This document shows positions 18,508 to 27,264 of a stretch of 64,000 nt of DNA, one piece after another. This DNA comes from Desertivirga xinjiangensis (lineage in GTDB: Bacteria; Bacteroidota; Bacteroidia; Sphingobacteriales; Sphingobacteriaceae): the NCBI RefSeq assembly GCF_024436435.1, contig NZ_JAFMZP010000001.1:124001-188000 (forward strand), in the 5' to 3' direction. The position numbers and the translations under genes are program-made. Below the pieces are notes generated by a model. That model was not told the DNA's origin, did not search any database, and saw only the letters and a program-made list of their open reading frames with translations. Every line of letters begins with the position of its first letter. Position 1 is the first letter of the stretch.

Positions 18508-19989
18508 ATGAAGGATTATATGAAAACTAAAATAAACAAATACAGATTATGGGCTACTGCGGCAATCATTTTTACTTCCGCAACACTAGTCACATCCTGT
18601 AAAAATGCTCTCCTGGAAGCACCTAAATCATTAGCCGTTGAGACATTTTATAATACGCCGGCTGAAGTGGAGGCGGCAGTGAATGCATCGTACACACCGT
18701 TTCGCCATACCATTGTAATGGGGGATGGGTATATGGCGCAATTGGAGAGTTATGTAGATTATGGCCTTGGGCGCGGAAGTTATGCTGAGCTGAATGAGTT
18801 TCAGGGGCTTGGTGGCACAAACGTGAATCGGGTAGGACAGGCGTGGACGCAGTTTTACCAGAGCATCAGGAATTCCAACCTCGTGATTAAGAACGCTCCT
18901 AAGGGTAAAGCGATAGATAAAGCTGATATAGACAAATTTGTAGCAGAGGCGAAGTTTATGCGTGCTTTTGCTTATTTTCAGCTAGTGCGCAACTGGGGAG
19001 GCGTTCCTATCCGCACAGAAGCAAATATGAGTGAGATCGACGCGAAACGAAATTCGGAAGCAGAGGTATTCAGTTTGATCGAGTCAGACTTGATGGAGGC
19101 TGAGGTGAATTTGCCGGATGTAGCACCTATTGCTGGCAGGCCGACTAAATGGTCCGCCAAAACCCTCCTTGCAGACGCTTTGTTGTGGCAAAAGAAATAC
19201 GCTCTGGCTCGTGACAAAGCATATGAAGTGATACAATCTAATAAATACTCACTGGTGCGGGTTTCCAGTTCCGACGACTTTCAGAAGATCTTTGGACCGG
19301 ATGTGATAACCACAACAGAAGAGGTATTTTACATCAAATGTACCCGTTCGCCCAACCTTGGGAATTATTTCGTAATGTTTCTCAACCATCCGGGAACAAG
19401 GTTTCATAACAACGGTGGATTTTACGCGCAATACAGTCTGTCTACATTGCCTTTCTTTGTTTCCTGGGATAATAACGACCTTCGTAAGGGATTGTGGTAC
19501 CCTTACAACATTGGTGTTGACGCCAATACCATCCTTTCAAAAAAATATATCGATCCGCAGGCCGTTGCTCAGACTGGTGCAGGTAATGACGTTCCCTGGT
19601 ATCGGTATGCAGATGTGCTGCTGATTTATGCCGAGGCAGCTAACCAGGCGAGTTCTACTCCACCCGCTGCAGCGATGGAGGCACTAAACCATGTGCATAG
19701 ACGCGCTTACGGTTTGGATCCCACTGTTCCATCTTCTATAGATTTTAACGTTTCCAACTACGATAAAGAGAGTTTTTCAGAGCTGGTTAGCAAAGAGTAT
19801 GGCTATGAATTTCAATATGAAGGTAAGCGTTGGCTCGAACTTAAACGAACAGGTCGTGCGCAGAGTGTGATACAGCAAATGAAGGGAAAAACCATTGCAC
19901 AAAAACATTACCTGTGGCCTATTCCTATATTGGAGACGAATTTTAACAAGGCAATTGACCCTGTAAAGGACCAGAACCCGGGATATTGA
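18508..19989 (+). CDS. SusD/RagB-family outer-membrane glycan-binding lipoprotein (second pair)
   Basis: A 493-residue surface lipoprotein partner of the preceding SusC. The signal reads WATAAIIFTSATLVTSCKN, with Cys at about 31. SusD features include YNTPAEVEAAVNASY, VAEAKFMRAFAYFQLVRNWG, ADVLLIYAEAANQAS and KEYGYEFQYEGKRWLELKR. Two starts are possible, 18508 and 18520 (second ATG, MKTKINKY); both keep the whole signal. It lies 11 bases after SusC. A weak terminator follows, but the GH10 gene lies only 88 bases downstream and may be partly co-transcribed. Confidence 0.94.
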   Translation: MKDYMKTKINKYRLWATAAIIFTSATLVTSCKNALLEAPKSLAVETFYNTPAEVEAAVNASYTPFRHTIVMGDGYMAQLESYVDYGLGRGSYAELNEFQGLGGTNVNRVGQAWTQFYQSIRNSNLVIKNAPKGKAIDKADIDKFVAEAKFMRAFAYFQLVRNWGGVPIRTEANMSEIDAKRNSEAEVFSLIESDLMEAEVNLPDVAPIAGRPTKWSAKTLLADALLWQKKYALARDKAYEVIQSNKYSLVRVSSSDDFQKIFGPDVITTTEEVFYIKCTRSPNLGNYFVMFLNHPGTRFHNNGGFYAQYSLSTLPFFVSWDNNDLRKGLWYPYNIGVDANTILSKKYIDPQAVAQTGAGNDVPWYRYADVLLIYAEAANQASSTPPAAAMEALNHVHRRAYGLDPTVPSSIDFNVSNYDKESFSELVSKEYGYEFQYEGKRWLELKRTGRAQSVIQQMKGKTIAQKHYLWPIPILETNFNKAIDPVKDQNPGY

Positions 19990-19999
19990 TCTTATAGCT

Positions 20000-20034
20000 G
20001 GGCGGGAATACTGGTTAGGTGCCTGCCCTTTTTT
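20000..20034 (+). terminator. Weak rho-independent terminator or attenuator
   Basis: GGGCGGG (20000-20006) pairs with CCTGCCC (20022-20028) with one G-T wobble, followed by six T. It lies between the second SusD gene and GH10, with no clear promoter after it, so partial read-through is likely. Confidence 0.6.
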
Positions 20035-20077
20035 ATTAATAACGAATTTTATTTTAACCATTATTAATTACTCTATT

Positions 20078-21394
20078 TTGAAGAAACTGTTTTTTATACT
20101 GACGCTTGCCTATAGCGCGCAAGTGCAAGCTCAAACATCCCGATTGGATTCGCTGTGGTCGGATCCGTCAATAGAGCAAAGGATCCAAAACGGTATTGAG
20201 AAAAACCGGAAGGGAGATTTCAGGCTCCATATTCCCGGAAAGGGAAAGAAGAATGTGGAGATTCGGCAAATTAGTCATGATTTTGATTTCGGCGCGAATG
20301 GGTTCATGGTAAAGGAGTTTGACACTGAGGAGCGGAATGAGCGTTACGAAAAGGTATTCAGTTCTTTGTTTAATGTAGCAACAGTTCCTTTCTACTGGAA
20401 AACCACCGAGCCTGAGCAGGGAAAGCTGCGGTTTGATGCTAGTAGTCCAAAGAAATATCGCCGGCCGGCTCCCGACCTGGTGCTGGAGTTTTGCCGGAAA
20501 TATGGCATTAGCCCTAAAGGACACCCTTTAGTATGGAGTAATCCTGCCTTCGCAATACCTGACTGGCTTCCAAAGGACACTGCTGTAATGGCCAGATTGA
20601 TCGACAAGCGTATTCAACAAATAGCCGAGCGCTACGGAAATAAGATCGGTACCTGGGACGTGGTTAACGAAATGCTGAGTAAATCGGAGGTGGAAATGCC
20701 TGCCAATTATGTGTTGAACGCCTTTCTTTCGGCTCAAAAATACTTTCCAGCTTCAACTAGGTTGCTCATTAATGAACAGACATGGGTATGGCAACGTGAT
20801 CAGGGTGAATACAGTTCTTATAACCTGCTAATCGAGAACCTGTTGGCAAAGGGAGCGCGTATTGACGATATTGGACTTCAGTTTCATTTTTTTGGGGAGC
20901 AATTTTATAAAGATGTGCTGGCTGGCAACACTACTACTCCGCAGGAGGTATTCCGCGCACTTGACACGTATTCTAAATTTGGTATTCCGCTTCATGTTTC
21001 GGAGATCACGATACCTACTCTTCCTTATAACTCAGAAGGGATGGCGCACCAGGCGAAGCTTACCCGAAATTATTACCGCTTATGGTTTAGTCATCCATCA
21101 GTTTCAGCTATCATTTGGTGGAACCTAGTTGACGGTACGGCCGCAAAAGGAGAGGACAAATGGAACGGTGGACTTGTAAATAATGATTTCTCACAAAAGC
21201 CAGCATTCGCAGCCCTTGACCAATTGCTAAATAAGGAGTGGAAAACTTCCTTAAACCAAACAGTTTCAGGAAATGATTTAAACTTCAGAGGTTTTTATGG
21301 TGACTATCTAGTTCGCATAAAACAAGGAGGCAAAACGATAGAAAAGAAAGTGAACTTTCGGAAAAGCGGAAATCGAGAGGTAACACTTAATTAA
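20078..21394 (+). CDS. GH10 family endo-beta-1,4-xylanase-like enzyme
   Basis: A 438-residue secreted hydrolase (signal ending SAQVQAQ). GH10 enzymes cut beta-1,4-xylan with two glutamates. The acid/base is the Glu of TWDVVNEML (about residue 197) and the nucleophile that of LHVSEITIP (about 308); GHPLVWSN and IIWWNLVDG are also family signatures. The start codon is TTG at 20078: no in-frame ATG exists nearby and the first internal Met would remove the signal peptide. A C-terminal extension of about 60 residues (NFRGFYGDYLVRIKQGGK) may form a small beta domain. It ends at a shared convergent terminator. Confidence 0.9.
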   Translation: MKKLFFILTLAYSAQVQAQTSRLDSLWSDPSIEQRIQNGIEKNRKGDFRLHIPGKGKKNVEIRQISHDFDFGANGFMVKEFDTEERNERYEKVFSSLFNVATVPFYWKTTEPEQGKLRFDASSPKKYRRPAPDLVLEFCRKYGISPKGHPLVWSNPAFAIPDWLPKDTAVMARLIDKRIQQIAERYGNKIGTWDVVNEMLSKSEVEMPANYVLNAFLSAQKYFPASTRLLINEQTWVWQRDQGEYSSYNLLIENLLAKGARIDDIGLQFHFFGEQFYKDVLAGNTTTPQEVFRALDTYSKFGIPLHVSEITIPTLPYNSEGMAHQAKLTRNYYRLWFSHPSVSAIIWWNLVDGTAAKGEDKWNGGLVNNDFSQKPAFAALDQLLNKEWKTSLNQTVSGNDLNFRGFYGDYLVRIKQGGKTIEKKVNFRKSGNREVTLN

Positions 21395-21411
21395 TTTTTA
21401 GGCTATTACAG

Positions 21412-21462
21412 AAACAGAAATACCAGGCGGGTTTCAAATCCTGCCTGGTATTTCTGTTTTTT
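21412..21462. terminator. Strong bidirectional terminator between convergent GH operons
   Basis: CAGAAATACCAGGCGGG (21415-21431) pairs with CCTGCCTGGTATTTCTG (21440-21456), 17 bp with one G-T wobble, an 8-base loop, and a T-run to 21462 (A-rich on the other side). It separates the GH10 gene (+) from the last gene of the minus-strand hydrolase operon. Confidence 0.9.
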
Positions 21463-21499
21463 AAGATAGTATTTAGTGAATCTTCTGTTGTTGATGCCT

Positions 21500-23491
21500 T
21501 TAGTGTGCCAGATTATATTTATTTCCTTGAGTGAGGAACGGCAGCTCGTCATTGCGGAAAGGAGCGGCTGGCAATTCCTCCGAGTTGAAAACGTTTCCTT
21601 CAATTGCATCGTTTGCCCAGTTGTATCGCACGTAGACCGGTTGAGGCACGGAGTCTGAGGTAAGGATGATTTTTCCGTTCTGTAATCTTCCTTGCGCCCA
21701 ATGGAATTTGCGGTCACTTCCGGCCAGTTGAAACCCTTTCACATAGTCATATTTATTCCGGATTACAATATCAGAGCCTCCGGTGTCAAAAGATACAACC
21801 ATGGTCTTATCTTCGATAGACGCTGATCGAAAAGCGGGCCCCTGGTAAACAATTTTCTTTCCGTAGGTCCCATGAAGTGCTTGCAGTGCAAGTCTTAAGC
21901 CTACGTCTTGCTTATTAGTGGGGTGCACATCCTGAACGTTTCCTATATCAGTTGTTACTGCCATTCCCGTATTGGGAAGTTTCAATGCCTCGGTTTGCGC
22001 TTCCCGAAGCTCTGCCCATTTTGCTTCTTTAAGTGCGTCAGTATGTCTCGGGTCAAAGGATGATAGCTGAACGAAATAGAAAGGGAAGTCTCCAAGTCCC
22101 CAGCGCTGCCTCCAATCACTGATCATCAGCGGAAATTCGCTCCGGTATTGCTCTGCCCGGTCAACATTGGACTCTCCCTGATACCAAATTGCTCCCCGTA
22201 TTGTATAGGGAATTATGGGATTTAGCATAGCGTTAAACAGTAAAGAAGGGTAGACATTGGGTCCTCCCGTTACGAAGGCAATCGAGCCAGTGTCCACTTT
22301 CGCTTTCCACTGTCCCGACAAAGGAATGCGCGCTTTACCCGCAGTGATAATTTGCATACTGTCGCTCGTGCTGTAAATACCACCGCCAACGCCAGTATCA
22401 TTCACCTTTACCGCGATAGTATTTTCCCCCGGCTTCAACAGCCCTGCAGGCACTTTATACATGCGGGATACCTGATACATGTTCAAACTTTCGCCTAACT
22501 TTACACCATTTATCCAGGTAATGTCCGAATCATCGACCTTGCCTAATTCGAGTACCGCCTCTTTCCCGGCGTCGGCTGCGGAAACCTTGAATCTCTTCCG
22601 GTACCAAACCGTTCCGTCGAAATCAGGTAAACCCTGCGATTCCCAGAACTGCGGCGTAATGAGCGTACCCCAGCTTACATCGTTATAGTGTTGCTCCTGC
22701 CATTTGTTCTTGTCACTCGAGTTCAAGTCCCCTTGAAATTTGCGCACAACATCAAGTATCTTTTCCCGCTTGGCCAAATTGATGGCAGCGAAAGTCTTCG
22801 GAGCTGAATTCAGAGGCGCAAAATCCGGGTGTTTGGCCAAAGCCTCCCTGCTGGTCCAAGTTTCTATATTTGTTCCGCCCCAGCTTGAGTGAATTAATCC
22901 GACCGGTATTTTAAGTTCTTCCCATAGCTGTTTTGCAAAAAAATAAGCAACTGCGCTGAAGCTGCCCGCTGTTTGCGGACTGCAGGGTTTCCACTCAGTC
23001 GCCTCCATGTCATTAAGCGGAACCATGCTGATGTGCCGCGGAACAGTCAATTGGCGAATCATAGGATAATCGGCTGCGCTGATTTCTGTTTCGGCGTTCA
23101 TTGCTGACTTCAGTGGAAACTCCATATTGGACTGGCCCGAACATACCCAAACTTCCCCTACTAGTACATCAGAAAAAGAAACATTGTTCCGGCCGCTAAT
23201 GGCGAGGGTGAAGGGCCCGCCGGCCAATTCAGGCTGCAGTGCTACCATCCAGCGGCCATTTGATCCAGCTTTTGTAGTTACTTTCTGCTTCCGAAACGAC
23301 ACAGAAATCTTTTCTCCAGGATAGGCTGTTCCCCAAATAGGGATGGGTGCATCCCGTTGCAGTATCATGTGATCGGTAAATACTGCAGCAGGCTTAACAT
23401 CAGCTCTGGCAGAAGCCGACAGCAAAACCGTCATGGCAATAATGGGAATCCGCCGCGTAAAAGCGGATGAAATACAGTTATAAACTGACAT
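21500..23491 (-). CDS. Sialate O-acetylesterase family (SGNH) carbohydrate esterase
   Basis: A 663-residue secreted esterase expected to remove acetyl groups from sugars. The SGNH catalytic Ser is in VCSGQSNMEFPL, the oxyanion Gly/Asn in WYQGESNVDR, and the Asp-x2-His in VQDVHPTNKQDVG. Between them sits a beta-sandwich insert (WYRKRFKVSAADAGKEAVLE), as in GH2-like jelly rolls of this family. The start at 23491 (MSVYNCISSAF) is chosen because it gives a signal peptide and lies eight bases after the GH3 stop; a longer frame to 23554 would overlap GH3. It is the last gene of the operon. In a plant-glycan locus acetylated xylan or pectin is a likelier target than sialic acid. Confidence 0.88.
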   Translation of the reverse strand: MSVYNCISSAFTRRIPIIAMTVLLSASARADVKPAAVFTDHMILQRDAPIPIWGTAYPGEKISVSFRKQKVTTKAGSNGRWMVALQPELAGGPFTLAISGRNNVSFSDVLVGEVWVCSGQSNMEFPLKSAMNAETEISAADYPMIRQLTVPRHISMVPLNDMEATEWKPCSPQTAGSFSAVAYFFAKQLWEELKIPVGLIHSSWGGTNIETWTSREALAKHPDFAPLNSAPKTFAAINLAKREKILDVVRKFQGDLNSSDKNKWQEQHYNDVSWGTLITPQFWESQGLPDFDGTVWYRKRFKVSAADAGKEAVLELGKVDDSDITWINGVKLGESLNMYQVSRMYKVPAGLLKPGENTIAVKVNDTGVGGGIYSTSDSMQIITAGKARIPLSGQWKAKVDTGSIAFVTGGPNVYPSLLFNAMLNPIIPYTIRGAIWYQGESNVDRAEQYRSEFPLMISDWRQRWGLGDFPFYFVQLSSFDPRHTDALKEAKWAELREAQTEALKLPNTGMAVTTDIGNVQDVHPTNKQDVGLRLALQALHGTYGKKIVYQGPAFRSASIEDKTMVVSFDTGGSDIVIRNKYDYVKGFQLAGSDRKFHWAQGRLQNGKIILTSDSVPQPVYVRYNWANDAIEGNVFNSEELPAAPFRNDELPFLTQGNKYNLAH

Positions 23492-23498
23492 ATTATTA

Positions 23499-25727
23499 CT
23501 ACAAATGATAAGTGAACGTTTGTTTAAGACCACCAATGCTGATGATAAAATCACCAGGCTCAGTGATTCGCTGAAGCGAAGTGTTGATAAAGGACAGGTC
23601 GGAACCGCTAAGCGTGAATTTCACTGTTTGTGTTTGTCCTGACTGAATTTCTATCTTTTTGAAAGCCCGCAGCCTTTTGGCTTCAGGAGTAACAGATGCT
23701 ACAAGATCGCTTACAAAAAGTAAGACACTTTCTTTTCCCGCAATTTTTCCAGTGTTGCTAACATCAACTGAAACTGTGATTGTTCCTTTCTCTGACAACT
23801 TATCTGTATTTAAACGGAGGTTAGAGTAGCTGAATGTGGTATAGCTTAATCCAAAGCCGAACTCCCATTGAGGGTTGTATCCGGCAGTTGGATCCAGATC
23901 TTTTGATTCAGTATACTTGTAATAGTAGTTGTGAAGACTATTCCCATATCTGGGATAGGTGTAAGGCAACTTACCGCTGGGGTTTATTTTTCCTGCGATC
24001 ACATCCGCAATGGCATTTCCACCCTCGTTTCCGGGGAGATAAGCTTGTATCACCGCTGAAAAGAGCGGTTCAATGGACGAGACGACCCGGGGGCGTCCTT
24101 CTGTCAGTACAAGGATCATAGGTTTCCTGGCTTTGGCTAAGGTACGCGCAAGGTCAAGCTGAGCTGCAGGAAGAGTAAGGTCATCAAAGTTCCCTGGTGT
24201 TTCGGTATAGCTGTTCTCACCCAGGCAAACTACTATAGCATCTGCATTTGCTGCCTTGTTTAATGCTTCAGGAAAATTGGTGTTGCCATTGAAATCAGCG
24301 CCAGGTGCATAGTCAATGTTGCTGGCCCCAAAAGTATCTCTCATTGCTTCAAGAATAGTGTTTTTTGAGCTTTCTGTAGTGTCGCTGTTTGTACCCTGCC
24401 AGTTCCGGCTCCAGCCACCATTCAGGGCTCTCATAGAAGACGCCGCCGGCCCGGTAACCAATATCCGTTTCAAATTTTTTAGGGGTAGCGTTGAATTCAG
24501 GTTCTTTAAAAGCGTTATGCACTCGGCAGCAGTTTCGTAATTCGCCCGGTGGTGTGCCTCTCCGCTAAACTGAGGATAGTCGCTGGCTTTTCCTGTTGGC
24601 TCCTCAAATAGTCCCGCTAGCATTTTTACTTTCAGGATGCGGGACACTGCATCGTCTATCCTGCTCATGGGGATCTTTCCTTCTTTTACCAATTGGATCA
24701 GATCTGTTGTGAAGGTATAATTTAGCGGCACCATACTCATGTCTATGCCGGCATTGATGGCCAGAGCAATTGCTTCTTTGTTGTCGCGGGCCACCTTGTG
24801 TCGCTGCCAGAGATATTCGATGTCCTGCCAATCGCTGACAGCGAAGCCCTGAAAGCCAAGCTCGCCTTTCAAAATATCCGTAAGGATATGCTTGTTGGCA
24901 TGTACCGGGACACCGTTGATCTCGCCGCTATTGACCATCACTGTCATTGCTCCCGTTTTTACTGCTTCAGCAAATTGCGGAAGGAAATATTCCCGAAGTT
25001 CGCGTTCGGGAATCCAGGCTGGCGTGCGGTCGTGACCGCTCAGCGGCATGCTGTAACCCATGTAATGTTTCAGACAGGCCATTACGTGATACTTATCGGC
25101 TTGACCCTCACCCTGAAAGCCAAGAACTGTGGCCTTACCCATTTCTGAAACCAGGTGCGGATCTTCGCCAAAGGTCTCCCAGATACGTGGCCAAAGTGGT
25201 TGACGGCCAAGATCAAGGACGGGACTGAAAGTCCATGGGATGAATGATGCACGTGTTTCATAGGCTGAGATCTGGCCGATCCGCTTAGCGATATCAGGGT
25301 TAAAGGAAGCTGCCTGTGTGATTGGCTGTGGAAAAAGAACAGCTGCTGATGTGTAGTTATTGCCGTGAATTCCATCGATCCCATAAAGGACCGGGATTTT
25401 GAGACGTTGTTTCAATGCAATGTTTTGGATCTGTGTAATTAACGATTGCCAGTTTTCCCTCGTTTGAGCATTGCCACCTACGTTGAGTATTGAGCCGACT
25501 TTATACTTTCCTATGCATTCTTTAAGTTTTTCGGAATCCAGCTGATGCGGTTCTATAGGAACCCCATCTTTCGCTTTAAGTAATAGTTCTATCGATATCT
25601 GTGTCATTTGGCCGGCTTTTTCTTCAAGCGTCATTCTGGAGATGAGATTTTGGATGCGCTGTTCGTTTTGTGCATTCAAAGAACAGTAGCAGGAGAGACA
25701 CATAAGTAGCGTAAATAGTCGTTTCAT
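23499..25727 (-). CDS. GH3 family beta-glycosidase, BglX-like
   Basis: A 742-residue periplasmic or secreted exo-glycosidase (signal MKRLFTLLMCLSCYCSLNA). It has the GH3 N-terminal barrel (PVLYGIDGIHGNNYTSA, ACLKHYMGYSMPLSGHDR) with the catalytic nucleophile Asp in FAVSDWQDI (about 297), then the alpha/beta sandwich (VVCLGENSYTETPG) and a C-terminal Fn3-like domain (WEFGFGLSYTTFSYSNL). Substrates in the family include beta-glucosides and beta-xylosides; the sequence alone does not separate these. It is 20 bases after the GH28 gene and 7 bases before the esterase, in one operon. Confidence 0.93.
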   Translation of the reverse strand: MKRLFTLLMCLSCYCSLNAQNEQRIQNLISRMTLEEKAGQMTQISIELLLKAKDGVPIEPHQLDSEKLKECIGKYKVGSILNVGGNAQTRENWQSLITQIQNIALKQRLKIPVLYGIDGIHGNNYTSAAVLFPQPITQAASFNPDIAKRIGQISAYETRASFIPWTFSPVLDLGRQPLWPRIWETFGEDPHLVSEMGKATVLGFQGEGQADKYHVMACLKHYMGYSMPLSGHDRTPAWIPERELREYFLPQFAEAVKTGAMTVMVNSGEINGVPVHANKHILTDILKGELGFQGFAVSDWQDIEYLWQRHKVARDNKEAIALAINAGIDMSMVPLNYTFTTDLIQLVKEGKIPMSRIDDAVSRILKVKMLAGLFEEPTGKASDYPQFSGEAHHRANYETAAECITLLKNLNSTLPLKNLKRILVTGPAASSMRALNGGWSRNWQGTNSDTTESSKNTILEAMRDTFGASNIDYAPGADFNGNTNFPEALNKAANADAIVVCLGENSYTETPGNFDDLTLPAAQLDLARTLAKARKPMILVLTEGRPRVVSSIEPLFSAVIQAYLPGNEGGNAIADVIAGKINPSGKLPYTYPRYGNSLHNYYYKYTESKDLDPTAGYNPQWEFGFGLSYTTFSYSNLRLNTDKLSEKGTITVSVDVSNTGKIAGKESVLLFVSDLVASVTPEAKRLRAFKKIEIQSGQTQTVKFTLSGSDLSFINTSLQRITEPGDFIISIGGLKQTFTYHL

Positions 25728-25747
25728 TGGAAATCTAAAATTAGTTA

Positions 25748-27253
25748 TTAGTCAAGTTGTCTGATAAGTTTTGCCTTCTTGCCGAGTGAGCTTTCTAAGC
25801 GGATGTTGCTCGATTTTCCACCAATAAATGGCTGCGTACCAATCTCGTTGAAGGTGTTGACGGACAGAAAACTAATGTCGTGAACGTCCTCGAGATAGCA
25901 GACAGGCCTTTCATCAGCTTCCAGGGTGTATACATTGATATTGCTCAGTTTGAGATTTCGGGCATTGCGGATAAAGAAGGCATAAGCAGGCTGTATTCCG
26001 AAAAAAAATGGCTCAGGATAACCAGTTTCCATCCCAGGTATTTTACGAAGTGCATCAGTCGTTTTGCCGCCGCCCTTCACCCACATGCTGATGTTATCCA
26101 GTTCAATGTCTTCTACAGGATGACCAGGAACACCGCTGATTAGTATTCCCTGTCCCCCGCCAACATTGTAAGCTGTGAGGTTACTGATCCTTACCCTGCG
26201 AAGTTCGCCGACGGGTGTATTTGAGGGACCTCGCATCCTGCGTGCCAGGCGGAGAAATATGGGAGCATTGCCAACATCTTTCATTGTAATGTTCATAATA
26301 CTAATATTTTCAAGCAGAGCGCCGTCGACCGTTTCGAGCGCCAAGCCGCGGCTATATTCGAAGGTGCAGTTACTGACGACGATGTTACGGAATCCGCCGT
26401 TTGATTCTGTTCCAAACTTCAACCTTCCGTTGGGACCCCATTTATTTACATTTTTGAGGCGCTGACGGGTACCATCGAGCATAGTGCCCTCGTCGTAAGC
26501 ACTGAAGTGGCAGTTCGTAATAGTCACGTTTTCAGTTGCACGGGGTTCGTTTAAGGCAAACGAGCTCTTGAGCACGAGCGCGTCGTCTCCTGGCGCGTTC
26601 AGGCTACAGTTGGATATACGGACATTATGGCAACAATCGATATCAATCGCGTCACGGTTTGTATCCATCTTCACATTATCGATAGTAAGGTTGTCGGTGC
26701 CGGTAGCAAGAAGGCAGAACCATCCGCCGTGAAGGATGTTAATGTCACGAATGAGTACATTTCGGCATCGGTACAAGCCAATCGTTTTATTTGGCCTTTT
26801 ATCATTTTCATCGCTATTTTCCCGTTCAAGGCCTTTGCCCCAGATGGTGCCGTTTCCAACGATGGCGATGTTCTGAACATTCTCGCCCCAGATCAGGCTA
26901 TTGTGCCAATGGCGGTGGCCAAAGTCTTCATACTGATTATTTACCCTGTGTTCAGGTTCATCATACTCAGAAAGAGCCCCGGATGGAGCCGCGATTAACA
27001 GGGTGCCATTGTCGAGGTAGAGTGTTATATTGCTCTTCATCCGGATAGAGCCGCTTAAGTACTTTCCGGGCGGGAAATATATCGTCCCTCCGCCGTTTTT
27101 CGCGGCATGCTCTATTGCAGCGTTGATGGCTTTGGTATCGAACGACACACCATCGGCTATCGCGCCGAAGGAGCGTACATTCAGTACGTTTATCTGAGCA
27201 TGGATCTGAAAGCTGGTAAAAAAGGCGATAAAAATGATAAATCGGGTTAGCAT
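25748..27253 (-). CDS. GH28 family hydrolase (exo-polygalacturonase-like, with an altered RIK motif)
   Basis: A 501-residue secreted right-handed beta-helix enzyme (signal to about residue 19, FQIHAQ). GH28 enzymes hydrolyse alpha-linked galacturonic acid bonds in pectins. Visible motifs: VRSFGAIADGVSFDTKAI at the N-terminus, DTNRDAIDIDCC (the Asn-x-Asp position), APGDDALVLKSS (Asp pair), and FGTESNGGFRNI where exo-acting bacterial members often have GSEMSGG. The usual Arg-x-Lys near the next turn is replaced in RGLALETVDGALLENI, so the substrate subsite differs from standard polygalacturonases. It is between the DUF1593 and GH3 genes of the minus-strand operon. Confidence 0.85.
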   Translation of the reverse strand: MLTRFIIFIAFFTSFQIHAQINVLNVRSFGAIADGVSFDTKAINAAIEHAAKNGGGTIYFPPGKYLSGSIRMKSNITLYLDNGTLLIAAPSGALSEYDEPEHRVNNQYEDFGHRHWHNSLIWGENVQNIAIVGNGTIWGKGLERENSDENDKRPNKTIGLYRCRNVLIRDINILHGGWFCLLATGTDNLTIDNVKMDTNRDAIDIDCCHNVRISNCSLNAPGDDALVLKSSFALNEPRATENVTITNCHFSAYDEGTMLDGTRQRLKNVNKWGPNGRLKFGTESNGGFRNIVVSNCTFEYSRGLALETVDGALLENISIMNITMKDVGNAPIFLRLARRMRGPSNTPVGELRRVRISNLTAYNVGGGQGILISGVPGHPVEDIELDNISMWVKGGGKTTDALRKIPGMETGYPEPFFFGIQPAYAFFIRNARNLKLSNINVYTLEADERPVCYLEDVHDISFLSVNTFNEIGTQPFIGGKSSNIRLESSLGKKAKLIRQLD

Positions 27254-27264
27254 AGTATAAGTGT

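Noticed and set aside
23492-23554. Longer start for the sialate O-acetylesterase at 23554
   Set aside because: It would overlap the GH3 gene by 56 bases and place a non-signal extension in front of a good signal peptide.
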